From the NCBI GenBank assembly GCA_046485045.1, contig JAWOHT010000097.1, positions 1 to 9,376 on the forward strand: a stretch of DNA of 9,376 nucleotides. The letters are read 5' to 3'. Source of the DNA: JAFGPL01 sp046485045 (GTDB taxonomy: Bacteria > Bacteroidota > Bacteroidia > Bacteroidales > UBA10428). Positions 1 to 6,820 of this stretch are shown one piece after another (position 1 is the stretch's first letter; each line of letters begins with the position of its first letter). The notes beneath the pieces were generated by a model, which had not been told where the DNA came from, searched no databases, and saw only the letters and a program-made list of their open reading frames with translations. Position numbers and translations under genes: made by a program.

Positions 1-105
1 GCCGCCGGCATCCTCGAGCTGTCGCGGGGAGAAGGGGACCGGCTCCGCCTTGGGGTCGACGCGGCCGGGCAGGTCTTCGTGGAAGCGGTGGAGCTGCCGG
101 ATTAG
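1..105 (+). CDS. 3' end of an unidentified GC-rich gene (partial)
   Basis: Frame 1 is open from the first base to a TAG stop at 103-105 and gives about 34 residues, ending in GQVFVEAVELPD. The strong G/C bias at third codon positions fits real coding sequence from a high-GC organism, unlike the AT-rich genes in the rest of the window. I do not recognise the family. A phrase like GDRLRLGVDA is faintly reminiscent of small beta-barrel proteins, but the fragment is too short to assign. The stop sits directly against the probable left end of an insertion sequence, so the element inserted either just after this gene or inside it, supplying a new stop. It most likely belongs to a different organism from the rest of the window. 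Confidence 0.4.
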   Translation, partial: AAGILELSRGEGDRLRLGVDAAGQVFVEAVELPD

Positions 106-525
106 CCCCAATACTGTTCACTTTATATTTTACTTTCCCGAAAATTGTGCAAGAGGTGCCGATGTTATGGCACGCAGCGCAATGACCATGAGCGCCGGGG
201 GTCGGATCGCCGAGCATTTGAGCGTCGGCCTTCTGGCCCGAGTCTATCCGCGCGAGCGGATTCGGGAGATCCTCTCGAGGATGGGCCTTCAGAGCAAGCG
301 GGTTCGGGACCTTCCCGCCGATGCGCTCGTCTACTACGTGATCGCCCTCGGCCTCTTCATGGCCGTCTCCACCCGCGAGGTTCTCCGCTCGCTCGTCGAG
401 GGCCTGCAATGGCTCGCCGGGGAAGGGGGGCCGGTCAAGGTGGCGGGCAAGGTCGCCATCTCCCAGGCGAGAAGCCGCCTCGGGGCCGCGCCGCTCTGGG
501 AGCTCTGGAGGGAGAGCGGTAAAAG
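106..525 (+). mobile_element. IS4-family insertion sequence, left part only
   Basis: After the TAG at 103-105 composition changes abruptly: a short AT-rich stretch (about 106-165, containing ACTGTTCACTT at 114-124) precedes a GC-rich transposase reading frame. This is the usual layout of an IS left end, with a terminal inverted repeat followed by a short leader. I place the boundary at about 106 because the upstream reading frame stops there, and it could be off by a few bases. The right half of the transposase, the second inverted repeat and the target duplication are absent. No reverse complement of the terminal motif was seen elsewhere in the window. The element is cut at the composition junction near 510-528. 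Family assignment rests on the encoded N-terminal domain. Confidence 0.6.
167..525 (+). pseudogene. IS4-family transposase, N-terminal domain only (truncated)
   Basis: The product starts MARSAMTMSAGGRIAEH and matches from memory the Nterm_IS4 domain (Pfam PF13006, insertion element 4 transposase N-terminal). Recognisable blocks are VGLLARVYPRERI, RVRDLPADALVYYVIALGLF, an EVLRSLVEGLQWL helix, and AISQARSRLGAAPLWEL near residue 115. In the family this precedes a DDE catalytic domain of roughly 250-300 residues. Here it is missing, so the fragment cannot transpose by itself. The frame happens to stay open to 709, but everything after about codon 118 is antisense to the Fn3-like repeats of the minus-strand gene and is not transposase. 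The ATG at 167 was chosen because upstream codons in this frame run through the IS end and the neighbouring gene; GTG/TTG or nearby ATG (182, 188) starts are possible. Confidence 0.75.
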
Positions 526-3500
526 GCTGTCTGAGGTTGTCGGGTTTTGGTTAAGGCTCCAGCAGATTCCCCTTGCTGTAACAACTGCACCTCCGGATGC
601 CGTAACATTTCCTCCCCCGGTTGCAGTGGTTTCAGTAATTGAAGTAACTGCCGATGTTGTAACTTTTGGGTATCCCACCAGGGTAGTGAAATTATATTCG
701 GCGCCATAACTTGTTCCTTCGCTGTTGGTTGCATAAGCCCTGTAATAATAATTCTTATCGGGCAGTAAATTTGTCAGGTTACTTGAAAAGGTTCCGGTTG
801 CTGTTCCATCATTTGTTTTTGTAATCAACAGCACAGTCGGGCCGGGAAGTGTATCCCAACATACTCCTCTGGCGGTTAGCGTTACACCTCCATTTGCAGT
901 TACATTACCTCCGCTAATTGCAGTTGAATCATTTATAGAACCTGCATTCACCAGAGTTGTTGTAACCTTAGGCTTTGCAATTGCAGTTTTAAAGGGAACA
1001 GACAAGCCATAGGAAGTACCTTCACTATTGGTGGCATATGCCCTGACATAATATTGAGTGTTTGGGTTTAAACCTTTTTTATAGCTTGTAAATAAACCTG
1101 AACCGGTACCATTATTTGTAGTGTCGTTTAAGATAGTCGGATTTGCAGCAGTGCCTATGCAGATTCCTCTTGCAGTAATGGCAGCACCACCATTGTATGT
1201 AATGTTACCTCCGCAGGTGACAGAAGAGTCAGTAACATCGCTAATTGTGCCTGTTGTAATAGAGGGGTTTTGGTGTTTGATACAACGTACAGAAAATCTG
1301 GAGTCTTTTGAAAAAGAGTAATGATGAATATCACCTCGCTCAATATTGAATCCCCGATACCATGCATTAGATGTCACTGTTTGGGTTGAAGTCCAAAAAC
1401 CTGCAATAGTTGCTTCCGAGTTATAAAAGCCATTCGTATATTGACCTCCGAAAATAATGTTAAACCCCATACTACCCCCCAGGAATAGTTTATAGGCTTC
1501 ATTAGTACCGTGCCACTCACTAGTGCTGGCAGTATCGGTTATTCCTATATTGTATTCCAGTATTTTCCATTCGGTGTTACTTGGTATATGCCATCCTAAA
1601 GGACATGCATTCTGAGCTGACTCGTAGTTATAAAGTTTCCCATAAACTGAATAGGTAATACTATCATTTTGATAAAACCAGGAATTAACGGAGCTGTATT
1701 TTAAATTTTCAGCCATCCACCATTGAGTGCCCATTTGAATCGTTTTATATGTTTTACCGTCTCTGGAATCGGTTATAGCACCGGTTTGGTTGACAGGCAA
1801 AGTATTAAAAATCAACTCATTTCCATAGGCTACTCCGCCACTTACAGTAGCGTAAGCCCTTACATAATACTTTGTATTTGGATTAAGACCTGTAATATTA
1901 CTTGTGAATAAACCTGTGCCTGAACCATTACTTGTCTTACTATTATCAATTGTAGGCAATGGTGAGGTACTCCAGCATATACCTCTTCCTGTGACCGTTA
2001 TCCCGCTGCCGGTAACATTTCCACCCGAGGTGGCGGTATTAGAGGAAATGGAACTTATTGAAGTGGATGTAACATTAGGTAAAGCTACTTTTGTTGTAAA
2101 GGATATCTGACTACTATAACTTGTTCCAAGAGAGTTAAGTGCATATGCTCTAACATAGTATTTAGTAGAATGTTGTAAAGAGCTGATTGGAATTATTAAG
2201 CTGCCTGTACCAGAACCACTTGAGATATGATTTCCGGTTCTGATGGGGTTTTCAGAAGTGCTCCAGCATACTCCTCTTTCAGTAATATTTGCTCCCCCAT
2301 CATAAGTTATAATAATATAAGCAGTACCAGAATTTTCGGAAATCTGACCGATTGAATCAAGAAGAACTACAGCCGTTGTATTTTTTAAACACCGCACCGA
2401 ATAACCGTAGTCTTTTGAATAAGGATACCGGTGAATATCACCATGATTAAGATTAAATCCGCGATACCATGCATTTTCAGTATCGTGCCCGGATGAAGTC
2501 CAAAATGTAGCTATTGCGCCATGGTCTCCAAAGGCTCCATATGGATAGTATTGTCCGGCAAATCTAATATTAAATCCAATCGGGCCGCCTGTAAATAGTG
2601 AAAGAGCCTGGTTTGTTCCTCTCCATCCTGTTATTTCTGCATCAGATGCTGATATTCCCAATGTGATTTCCATGGTTTTCCATTCGTTATCAGTTGGAAG
2701 ATGCCATCCTGAAGGGCATGAGTTTAAAGCGTTCTGCCATTTGTAAAGTCTTCCATCTTGGAAAAAATTCGAACTGTCATTATCATAATACCATGAACCA
2801 CCGAAACTATTATAATTCAGATTTTCAGCCATCCACCACTGATTACCAATTCTAACTGTTTTATATGCTTTACCATCCCGCGCATCAGTCATATTACCGG
2901 TTTCATTCAAGGGGAGGGTTGTGAAAAATAACTCATTTCCATATGCTACCCCACCTGCAACAGTAGCATATGCTCTTATGTAATACTTTGTATTGGGTAC
3001 AAGCGAAGAAACATTGCTTGTAAATGTTCCGGTTCCACTACCGTTAAGAGTTTTATTACTATTGATTGTAGGTTTGGGATTTAGACTCCAGCATACTCCT
3101 CTGGAGATTACAGTAATATTTGTACCTGCTGAAACATTACCACCGGAGGAGACGCTATTGGATGTAATACTCGTAATATTGGTAGTTGTAATAACAGGTA
3201 AGGCAACTTTTGTTATAAAAGTCATCTCGTTACTATAAGTTATGCCTTCAGAATTTCTTGCATAGGCTCTAACCCGGTAATTAGAAGAATGAGTTAGCCC
3301 GGAGAGTGATATTGAGAAAACTCCCGATCCTGTTCCGGATGATAAATGATTGCCAGAATATACAGGAGTTACGTCAGTGCTCCAGCATACACCTCTTTCT
3401 GTAATTGAAGAACCTCCATCATACTTAATATTTACATAAACATTGCCTGTATATTCAGATATCTGACCAATTGAATCAATGACTATTTCCGCTGCCATGT

Positions 3501-5457
3501 TTTTTAAACATCTAACCGAATATCCGTCTTCTTTTGAATAATAATTTCTATGTATATCTGAATGACTGGTATTGAATCCTCTATACCATGCATTATCTGT
3601 ATCAAACTGACCTGATGTCCAAAAAGCCGCGATTGTTCCTTCGGTAACATAATTATCAGGTATGTAACGCATTCCACCAAATTTAACATTAAATCCTGTT
3701 GATCCGCCGACGAATAATGCCAAAGCCTGGTCAGTTCCTCTCCATTCTGTATTTTCTATATCTGTAACATGCATTCCCAATGTAGATTCAAGAGTTTTCC
3801 ATTCAGCATCACCGGGCAAATGCCATCCAATCGGACAGGATGTATTGGCTGTTTGCCAATTATATAATCTGCCATAATGTGCAAAAGTCAGACTATCTCC
3901 TTCATAAAACCAGGAACCTGAAGATCTGAAAAATTTGAGATTCTCAGCCATCCACCATTGGTTGCCAATTCTTACAGTTTGGTATAATTTACCGTCTCTG
4001 GTATCTACAATAGACCCGATTTCGTTCAATGGTAACGTGGTAAAAGAAAACTCATTACCATAAGCTATACCTCCATCTACAGTTGCATATGCTCTTACAT
4101 AATATTTTGTATTTGGCATTAATCCGGAGATCGAACTTGAATAAGAGCCGGTACCTGAACCATTAACTGTCTTATTGTCATTAATTGTGGGCAATTTTGA
4201 GATATCCCAGCAAACACCCCGGGTCAGAACCGAAATATCATTTCCTCCAACAATATTTCCACCGCATGTAGCGGAATTGGTATTGACAGAACTTACTGAA
4301 GATGTTATTACCTGTGGCAATTTTACCTTTGTTGTAAAGCTTATCTGATTACTATACCTAATTCCCTCGTTTGTTTTTAGATAGGCTCTAACAAAATAAT
4401 TTGTTTTTTCGGCTAACGGATAAATGGCTTTCACAAATGAGTCAGAACCTCCTTCAATAGACATATGGTTTGTTGAAGTATCCGGATTTTCAGACTGACT
4501 CCAACAGACGCCTTTTTCATTTATAATTAAACCTCCATCATATATTATACTTACAAAGACAATACCAGATGAGTCTGAGACAAAACCAACAGAATCAAGA
4601 GAAAAGAATGGATTCGAGTTCCTTATGCATCTTACTGAATAACCATAGTCTTTTGTATAAGAGTCACGATGAATATCGCCATGCGTTATATTAAATCCTC
4701 TGTACCATGCGCTGTTTTCATCAATTTGATCTGTTGTCCAGAATGTAGCAATAACTCCCTCATCTCCATAATAATTACTCGGATAGAGTTGTCCGCCAAA
4801 CAGAATGTCGAAATTTCTTGCACCATTATTGAATAAAGAGAAGGCTTGATTTGTACCTCTCCATCCTGTTTCATTAACTGATTCAGAATTTATTCCAATG
4901 GTTGTTTCAAGCATTTTCCATTCGGCATCACTTGGAAGATGCCAACCAGATGGACATGAATTAGCAGCCGCGGACCATTTATAAATTCTTCCATATTGTG
5001 AATAACCGATGCTGTCATTATTATAATAAGAAGAACCCTGGGGATTTTTATAATTCAGGTTTTCAGCCATCCACCATTGATTACCAATCTTTACTATGTC
5101 ATAAAACTGTTTGTCACGGTCATCAAACAACTGAGCAACCAATACAACATCTGAGAATAATGGATCACAAGTACCTTCAGTAATTTTAGCCCTGTAATAT
5201 GCCGAACTATCAACTTTGATGAGCAATGTATCGTTATTTTTTCCGGTCAATGAAATCCAGTTATTATTGTCTTTAGATGCTTCCCATTGAATGTCACCCC
5301 TGATACTTTTATCAATATGTAAAAGCACCGAATCATTCTTATAAGGTAGCTTCTGCTGATTTGAAATAATATATTGTGCATTATTTATAATAAAGGCTGA
5401 AAACAAACCAATTACCACAAGCGAGGTTCTTTTTAATGCTTTATTTTGTTTTAACAT
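334..5457 (-). CDS. Giant secreted FISUMP / Fn3-like repeat protein, C-terminally truncated
   Basis: Only codons from 5457 to about 526 (residues 1-1644) look genuine. The remaining ~63 residues to the stop at 334 read antisense through transposase DNA. Residues 1-28 form a signal peptide (MLKQNKALKRTS, then a hydrophobic core ending near NNAQ). An Ig-like region with YYRAKITEGTC covers about 30-108. Four Fibrobacter succinogenes major paralogous domains (FISUMP, TIGR02145/PF09603) occupy about 112-280, 485-653, 858-1026 and 1230-1395. Each has a WWMAENL-type start, CPxGWHLPxxxEWK (GWHIP in copy 4), AWYRGFN, HGDIHR-like and SVRC motifs. Two Fn3-like domains follow each (RGVCW, GTG, NTKYYVRAYAT, FTT), and a third begins after the last before the cut. 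The role is unknown; such proteins are thought to sit on or leave the cell surface. A T9SS tail would be expected at the missing end. It lies 16 bp downstream of the T9SS-tail gene, suggesting co-transcription. There is no Shine-Dalgarno site, only an A/T-rich leader. Confidence 0.85.
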   Translation of the reverse strand: MLKQNKALKRTSLVVIGLFSAFIINNAQYIISNQQKLPYKNDSVLLHIDKSIRGDIQWEASKDNNNWISLTGKNNDTLLIKVDSSAYYRAKITEGTCDPLFSDVVLVAQLFDDRDKQFYDIVKIGNQWWMAENLNYKNPQGSSYYNNDSIGYSQYGRIYKWSAAANSCPSGWHLPSDAEWKMLETTIGINSESVNETGWRGTNQAFSLFNNGARNFDILFGGQLYPSNYYGDEGVIATFWTTDQIDENSAWYRGFNITHGDIHRDSYTKDYGYSVRCIRNSNPFFSLDSVGFVSDSSGIVFVSIIYDGGLIINEKGVCWSQSENPDTSTNHMSIEGGSDSFVKAIYPLAEKTNYFVRAYLKTNEGIRYSNQISFTTKVKLPQVITSSVSSVNTNSATCGGNIVGGNDISVLTRGVCWDISKLPTINDNKTVNGSGTGSYSSSISGLMPNTKYYVRAYATVDGGIAYGNEFSFTTLPLNEIGSIVDTRDGKLYQTVRIGNQWWMAENLKFFRSSGSWFYEGDSLTFAHYGRLYNWQTANTSCPIGWHLPGDAEWKTLESTLGMHVTDIENTEWRGTDQALALFVGGSTGFNVKFGGMRYIPDNYVTEGTIAAFWTSGQFDTDNAWYRGFNTSHSDIHRNYYSKEDGYSVRCLKNMAAEIVIDSIGQISEYTGNVYVNIKYDGGSSITERGVCWSTDVTPVYSGNHLSSGTGSGVFSISLSGLTHSSNYRVRAYARNSEGITYSNEMTFITKVALPVITTTNITSITSNSVSSGGNVSAGTNITVISRGVCWSLNPKPTINSNKTLNGSGTGTFTSNVSSLVPNTKYYIRAYATVAGGVAYGNELFFTTLPLNETGNMTDARDGKAYKTVRIGNQWWMAENLNYNSFGGSWYYDNDSSNFFQDGRLYKWQNALNSCPSGWHLPTDNEWKTMEITLGISASDAEITGWRGTNQALSLFTGGPIGFNIRFAGQYYPYGAFGDHGAIATFWTSSGHDTENAWYRGFNLNHGDIHRYPYSKDYGYSVRCLKNTTAVVLLDSIGQISENSGTAYIIITYDGGANITERGVCWSTSENPIRTGNHISSGSGTGSLIIPISSLQHSTKYYVRAYALNSLGTSYSSQISFTTKVALPNVTSTSISSISSNTATSGGNVTGSGITVTGRGICWSTSPLPTIDNSKTSNGSGTGLFTSNITGLNPNTKYYVRAYATVSGGVAYGNELIFNTLPVNQTGAITDSRDGKTYKTIQMGTQWWMAENLKYSSVNSWFYQNDSITYSVYGKLYNYESAQNACPLGWHIPSNTEWKILEYNIGITDTASTSEWHGTNEAYKLFLGGSMGFNIIFGGQYTNGFYNSEATIAGFWTSTQTVTSNAWYRGFNIERGDIHHYSFSKDSRFSVRCIKHQNPSITTGTISDVTDSSVTCGGNITYNGGAAITARGICIGTAANPTILNDTTNNGTGSGLFTSYKKGLNPNTQYYVRAYATNSEGTSYGLSVPFKTAIAKPKVTTTLVNAGSINDSTAISGGNVTANGGVTLTARGVCWDTLPGPTVLLITKTNDGTATGTFSSNLTNLLPDKNYYYRAYATNSEGTSYGAEYNFTTLVGYPKVTTSAVTSITETTATGGGNVTASGGAVVTARGICWSLNQNPTTSDSLLPLSLQSSQSGAAPRRLLAWEMATLPATLTGPPSPASHCRPSTSERRTSRVETAMKRPRAIT
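510..530. other. Composition and homology junction (probable chimeric join)
   Basis: To the left, plus-strand codons match an IS4 transposase up to about the LWELWRE segment (codons ending near 516). To the right, minus-strand codons match an Fn3-like repeat up to NPTTSDS, whose last codon is 528-526. Neither homology crosses the other side. GC content drops from very high to about 40 percent within these bases. Both genes are truncated at the same point, as in a misassembly or an illegitimate recombination. No inverted repeat or target duplication of an IS end is visible at this boundary. Confidence 0.75.
526..5124 (-). repeat. Tandem coding super-repeat (FISUMP + Fn3-A + Fn3-B), about 1.12 kb period
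   Basis: Using the codon for the first Asp of the D-x-RD motif as anchor, units start at 5124, 4005, 2886 and 1770. The spacings are 1119, 1119 and 1116 bp (373, 373 and 372 residues). Each unit holds one FISUMP domain of about 169 residues (166 in the fourth) and two Fn3-like domains of distinct types. Type A carries YDGG plus ITERGVCWS. Type B carries GGN, then RGVCWS or RGICWS, and ends in FTTLPLN-like linkers (FNTLPVN before unit 4). The fourth unit breaks the pattern: it is followed by Fn3 domains resembling type B, with ARGIC/ARGVCW, and is cut at the junction. The units are clearly diverged at DNA level, so this is an old duplication, not a fresh one. Confidence 0.85.
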
Positions 5458-5473
5458 GGTTATTGTCTTATTA

Positions 5474-6118
5474 TTAATTAAGTATAATCTGTTTGATTAA
5501 TATTTCAAATTCGCCTTTTATATGCAGAAAATAACATCCTTTGGCAAGGTTTGAAATATCAAGGTCAGAGGTTAATGTATTACCAAATGACTGTATAACA
5601 GTGCGATAAACTGTTGTACCCGATAAGTTTACCAGGTCAATCATCAATTCGGATGAACGCACCTGATCGATAGCTAGTGTAAATGTCCCTGTGGTAGGAT
5701 TTGGAAAAATCCTGACTACTGCATTCGTTTCATTTTCCGCTACCGATGTGCCGCCAATTACCGTTACAAATATATCGTCAGTGGCGGTACACCCTCTGTC
5801 ATCTTTAACAGTTAAAGTATAGGTAATGTTACCCGGTGGGGTAGCTGTCGGATTTTTAGTTGTGCCATTGTCCAGATAGGTTTCAAAAGACCATTGGTAA
5901 GCGAGGGTTCCGGTACCTCCCGATGCAGAAGGTGTTCCACCCAAAATTGTGCTGTTGCCAACATTAATAATGGCATCTGAACCAGCATTGGCAACAAGTT
6001 TAACAGGTTGATATACATTTAATTGCATCGTAGTCTGACCCCCGGCATAAGGTGAAAATAACATTTTCATCAGAAGTATTAATAGTACCGTTACCAGATA
6101 ATTGTGGCAATTTTTCAT
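5474..6118 (-). CDS. Secreted protein with PKD/Ig-like domain and T9SS type A sorting domain
   Basis: This is a 214-residue protein starting at the ATG at 6118-6116. The frame can be extended two codons to a TTG at 6124, but MKN followed by a hydrophobic stretch is the natural signal-peptide start. Residues 1-28 are the signal (VTVLLILLMKMLF core). Residues 42-121 resemble a PKD/Ig-like fold: ANAGSDAIINVGNST, GTLAYQWSF, ITYTLTVKDDRGCTATD, then VTV. Residues 135-214 are a Por-secretion tail (TIGR04183): IFPNPTTGTFTL, a middle YRTVIQ strand, and a DLDISNLAKGCYFLHI block. In Bacteroidota this tail directs export across the outer membrane by the type IX system, where it is usually cleaved and the protein anchored or released. 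With one small domain only, it may be an adhesin, a structural partner or a carrier. The stop lies 16 bp before the giant repeat gene, so the two probably form an operon. Confidence 0.85.
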   Translation of the reverse strand: MKNCHNYLVTVLLILLMKMLFSPYAGGQTTMQLNVYQPVKLVANAGSDAIINVGNSTILGGTPSASGGTGTLAYQWSFETYLDNGTTKNPTATPPGNITYTLTVKDDRGCTATDDIFVTVIGGTSVAENETNAVVRIFPNPTTGTFTLAIDQVRSSELMIDLVNLSGTTVYRTVIQSFGNTLTSDLDISNLAKGCYFLHIKGEFEILIKQIILN

Positions 6119-6144
6119 AGACAATGGTTTTAATTTTGGGCTAA

Positions 6145-6165
6145 GTTATATAACTGACCTGTCAG
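6145..6165. promoter_or_regulatory. Adjacent palindromes upstream of the T9SS-tail gene
   Basis: GTTATATAAC (6145-6154) is a perfect 10-bp palindrome. It shares its last base with CTGACCTGTCAG (6154-6165), a 5-bp inverted repeat around two bases. They lie 27-47 bp upstream of the minus-strand ATG at 6118, where an operator or leader hairpin could act on the surface-protein operon. No regulator is known. Short palindromes in AT-rich DNA arise by chance, so this is only a candidate. Confidence 0.3.
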
Positions 6166-6189
6166 ATTGGCAAATTTTAATAGTTTTTC

Positions 6190-6230
6190 CATAAACATGC
6201 GATTATAGATGACTAAGTTGTCATAAACAT
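6190..6230. promoter_or_regulatory. Direct repeat CATAAACAT x2 with a dyad, divergent region
   Basis: CATAAACAT occurs at 6190-6198 and again at 6222-6230, offset by 32 bp, close to three helical turns. Between and overlapping the copies is ATGAC-N6-GTCAT (6209-6224). Spaced direct repeats on one face of the helix in a divergent promoter region are typical of a regulator binding site. No binding protein can be named, and a chance origin is possible. Confidence 0.3.
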
Positions 6231-6240
6231 TTGTTAAAAT

Positions 6241-6259
6241 CCCCGATAAAGATCAGGGG
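6241..6259. terminator. Short hairpin in the divergent intergenic region (weak terminator candidate)
   Basis: CCCC-GAT-AAAG-ATC-A-GGGG folds as a 7-bp stem with a 4-base loop and one bulged A. On the plus strand it is followed by a T-rich run (TTTGTCTGTTT), giving an intrinsic-terminator shape. No plus-strand gene ends upstream, so if functional it would block read-through or act in a leader. The stem is short, and the T run is interrupted. Confidence 0.3.
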
Positions 6260-6276
6260 TTTGTCTGTTTAAAATC

Positions 6277-6305
6277 ATTGCCTTTATAAAATTTTAATAT
6301 CTTTA
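6277..6305 (+). promoter_or_regulatory. Probable Bacteroidota-type promoter for the lipoprotein gene
   Basis: ATTG at 6277-6280 is followed after 17 bases by TATCTTTA at 6298-6305. This resembles the Bacteroidota sigma-ABfr consensus (TTTG or TTG at -33 and TAnnTTTG at -7), with the final G replaced by A. The box ends 20 bases before the ATG at 6326, giving a short leader. The match is imperfect. Confidence 0.4.
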
Positions 6306-6325
6306 CTTCTATTAACATATCACGT

Positions 6326-6784
6326 ATGAAAAAATATTCAATCTTAGTTTTTCTCGCGCTTCTGTTTTTTGTATCATGTGGCAAAGAAGAATCCCTTTCA
6401 AAGACCGATCTGCTTACCCATAAGCCATGGTTGTTGGTGTCAAGTATATACAATCCACCGATGCCTCAGGAGGGTGGTTCAATTGTAAACAGGATTGCAA
6501 ATTGGCCGGAATGTTACAAAGACGACCTGTATTATTATACATCAGGAGGCACATATCGATTAACCGAGGGTGCAACTCAATGCAGTGAGTTTGATTATGG
6601 TGTGCTTGAGGTAGGTGTTTGGGCATTTAATGAGGATGAGTCGAAATTATATAAAGGGATATTTGAATTATTGGATGAGTTTGATATCGTTAAACTTGAC
6701 GGGAACGAACTTCAGTTGCGGTTAATACTTGCGGACACTCTGCAAAATGTATATACTTTGACTGAGACCTTCAGGCATCCGTAA
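6326..6784 (+). CDS. Lipocalin-like lipoprotein, small
   Basis: The 152-residue product begins MKKYSILVFLALLFFVSC, a classical lipoprotein signal with Cys18 as the acylation site. CGKEE after cleavage resembles the acidic export signal that sends Bacteroidota lipoproteins to the outer surface (K followed by acidic residues), so surface exposure is plausible but inferred. The mature part has LLTHKPWLLVS near residue 29, then DDLYYYTSGGTYRLTEGATQC (residues 66-86), a GVWAFNEDESKL segment (97-108) and a final TLTETF strand. This order is that of the lipocalin-like domain (Lipocalin_4 type, PF13648), common in Bacteroidota lipoproteins of unknown ligand. Length is normal for the family. The gene stands 36 bp before the next one, and no clear terminator separates them. 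Function cannot be stated beyond possible binding of a small hydrophobic ligand. Confidence 0.75.
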   Translation: MKKYSILVFLALLFFVSCGKEESLSKTDLLTHKPWLLVSSIYNPPMPQEGGSIVNRIANWPECYKDDLYYYTSGGTYRLTEGATQCSEFDYGVLEVGVWAFNEDESKLYKGIFELLDEFDIVKLDGNELQLRLILADTLQNVYTLTETFRHP

Positions 6785-6820
6785 ACACTGATCTTCTCTT
6801 ACTTTTTTCAATTCTTATAC

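Noticed and set aside
334..525. The last ~63 residues of the minus-strand giant protein as a natural C-terminus
   Set aside because: They are the reverse complement of a well-matching IS4 transposase, are Ser/Pro/Arg-rich and lack any Fn3 or sorting-domain pattern. The true end is missing.
50..709. A 219-residue plus-strand reading frame read as one protein fusing transposase and Fn3-like sequence
   Set aside because: Codons before 167 run through the IS end and the neighbouring gene. Codons after about 520 are antisense to the Fn3-like repeats, so only the middle part is a real transposase fragment.
1121..3238. Several plus-strand frames of 60-80 codons (for example 1904-2110 and 2993-3238) with similar sequences
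   Set aside because: They recur at the repeat period and mirror the Fn3-like units on the other strand; they are antisense shadows of the repeats.
526..5124. CRISPR array or transposon-like DNA repeats
   Set aside because: The period is about 1.12 kb, the units are diverged and in frame, and they match known protein domains. There are no short identical repeats with unique spacers.
5812..6018. A 68-codon minus-strand frame inside the T9SS-tail gene
   Set aside because: It overlaps, in another frame of the same strand, a gene with clear signal peptide and sorting-domain homology.
6119..6124. TTG at 6124 as the start of the T9SS-tail gene
   Set aside because: It adds only two codons ahead of an ATG at 6118 that begins a standard signal peptide.
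6166..6240. TATAAT-like hexamer on the minus strand (6202-6207) as a promoter for the surface operon
   Set aside because: Bacteroidota promoters use a different consensus, and no matching upstream element was found at proper spacing.
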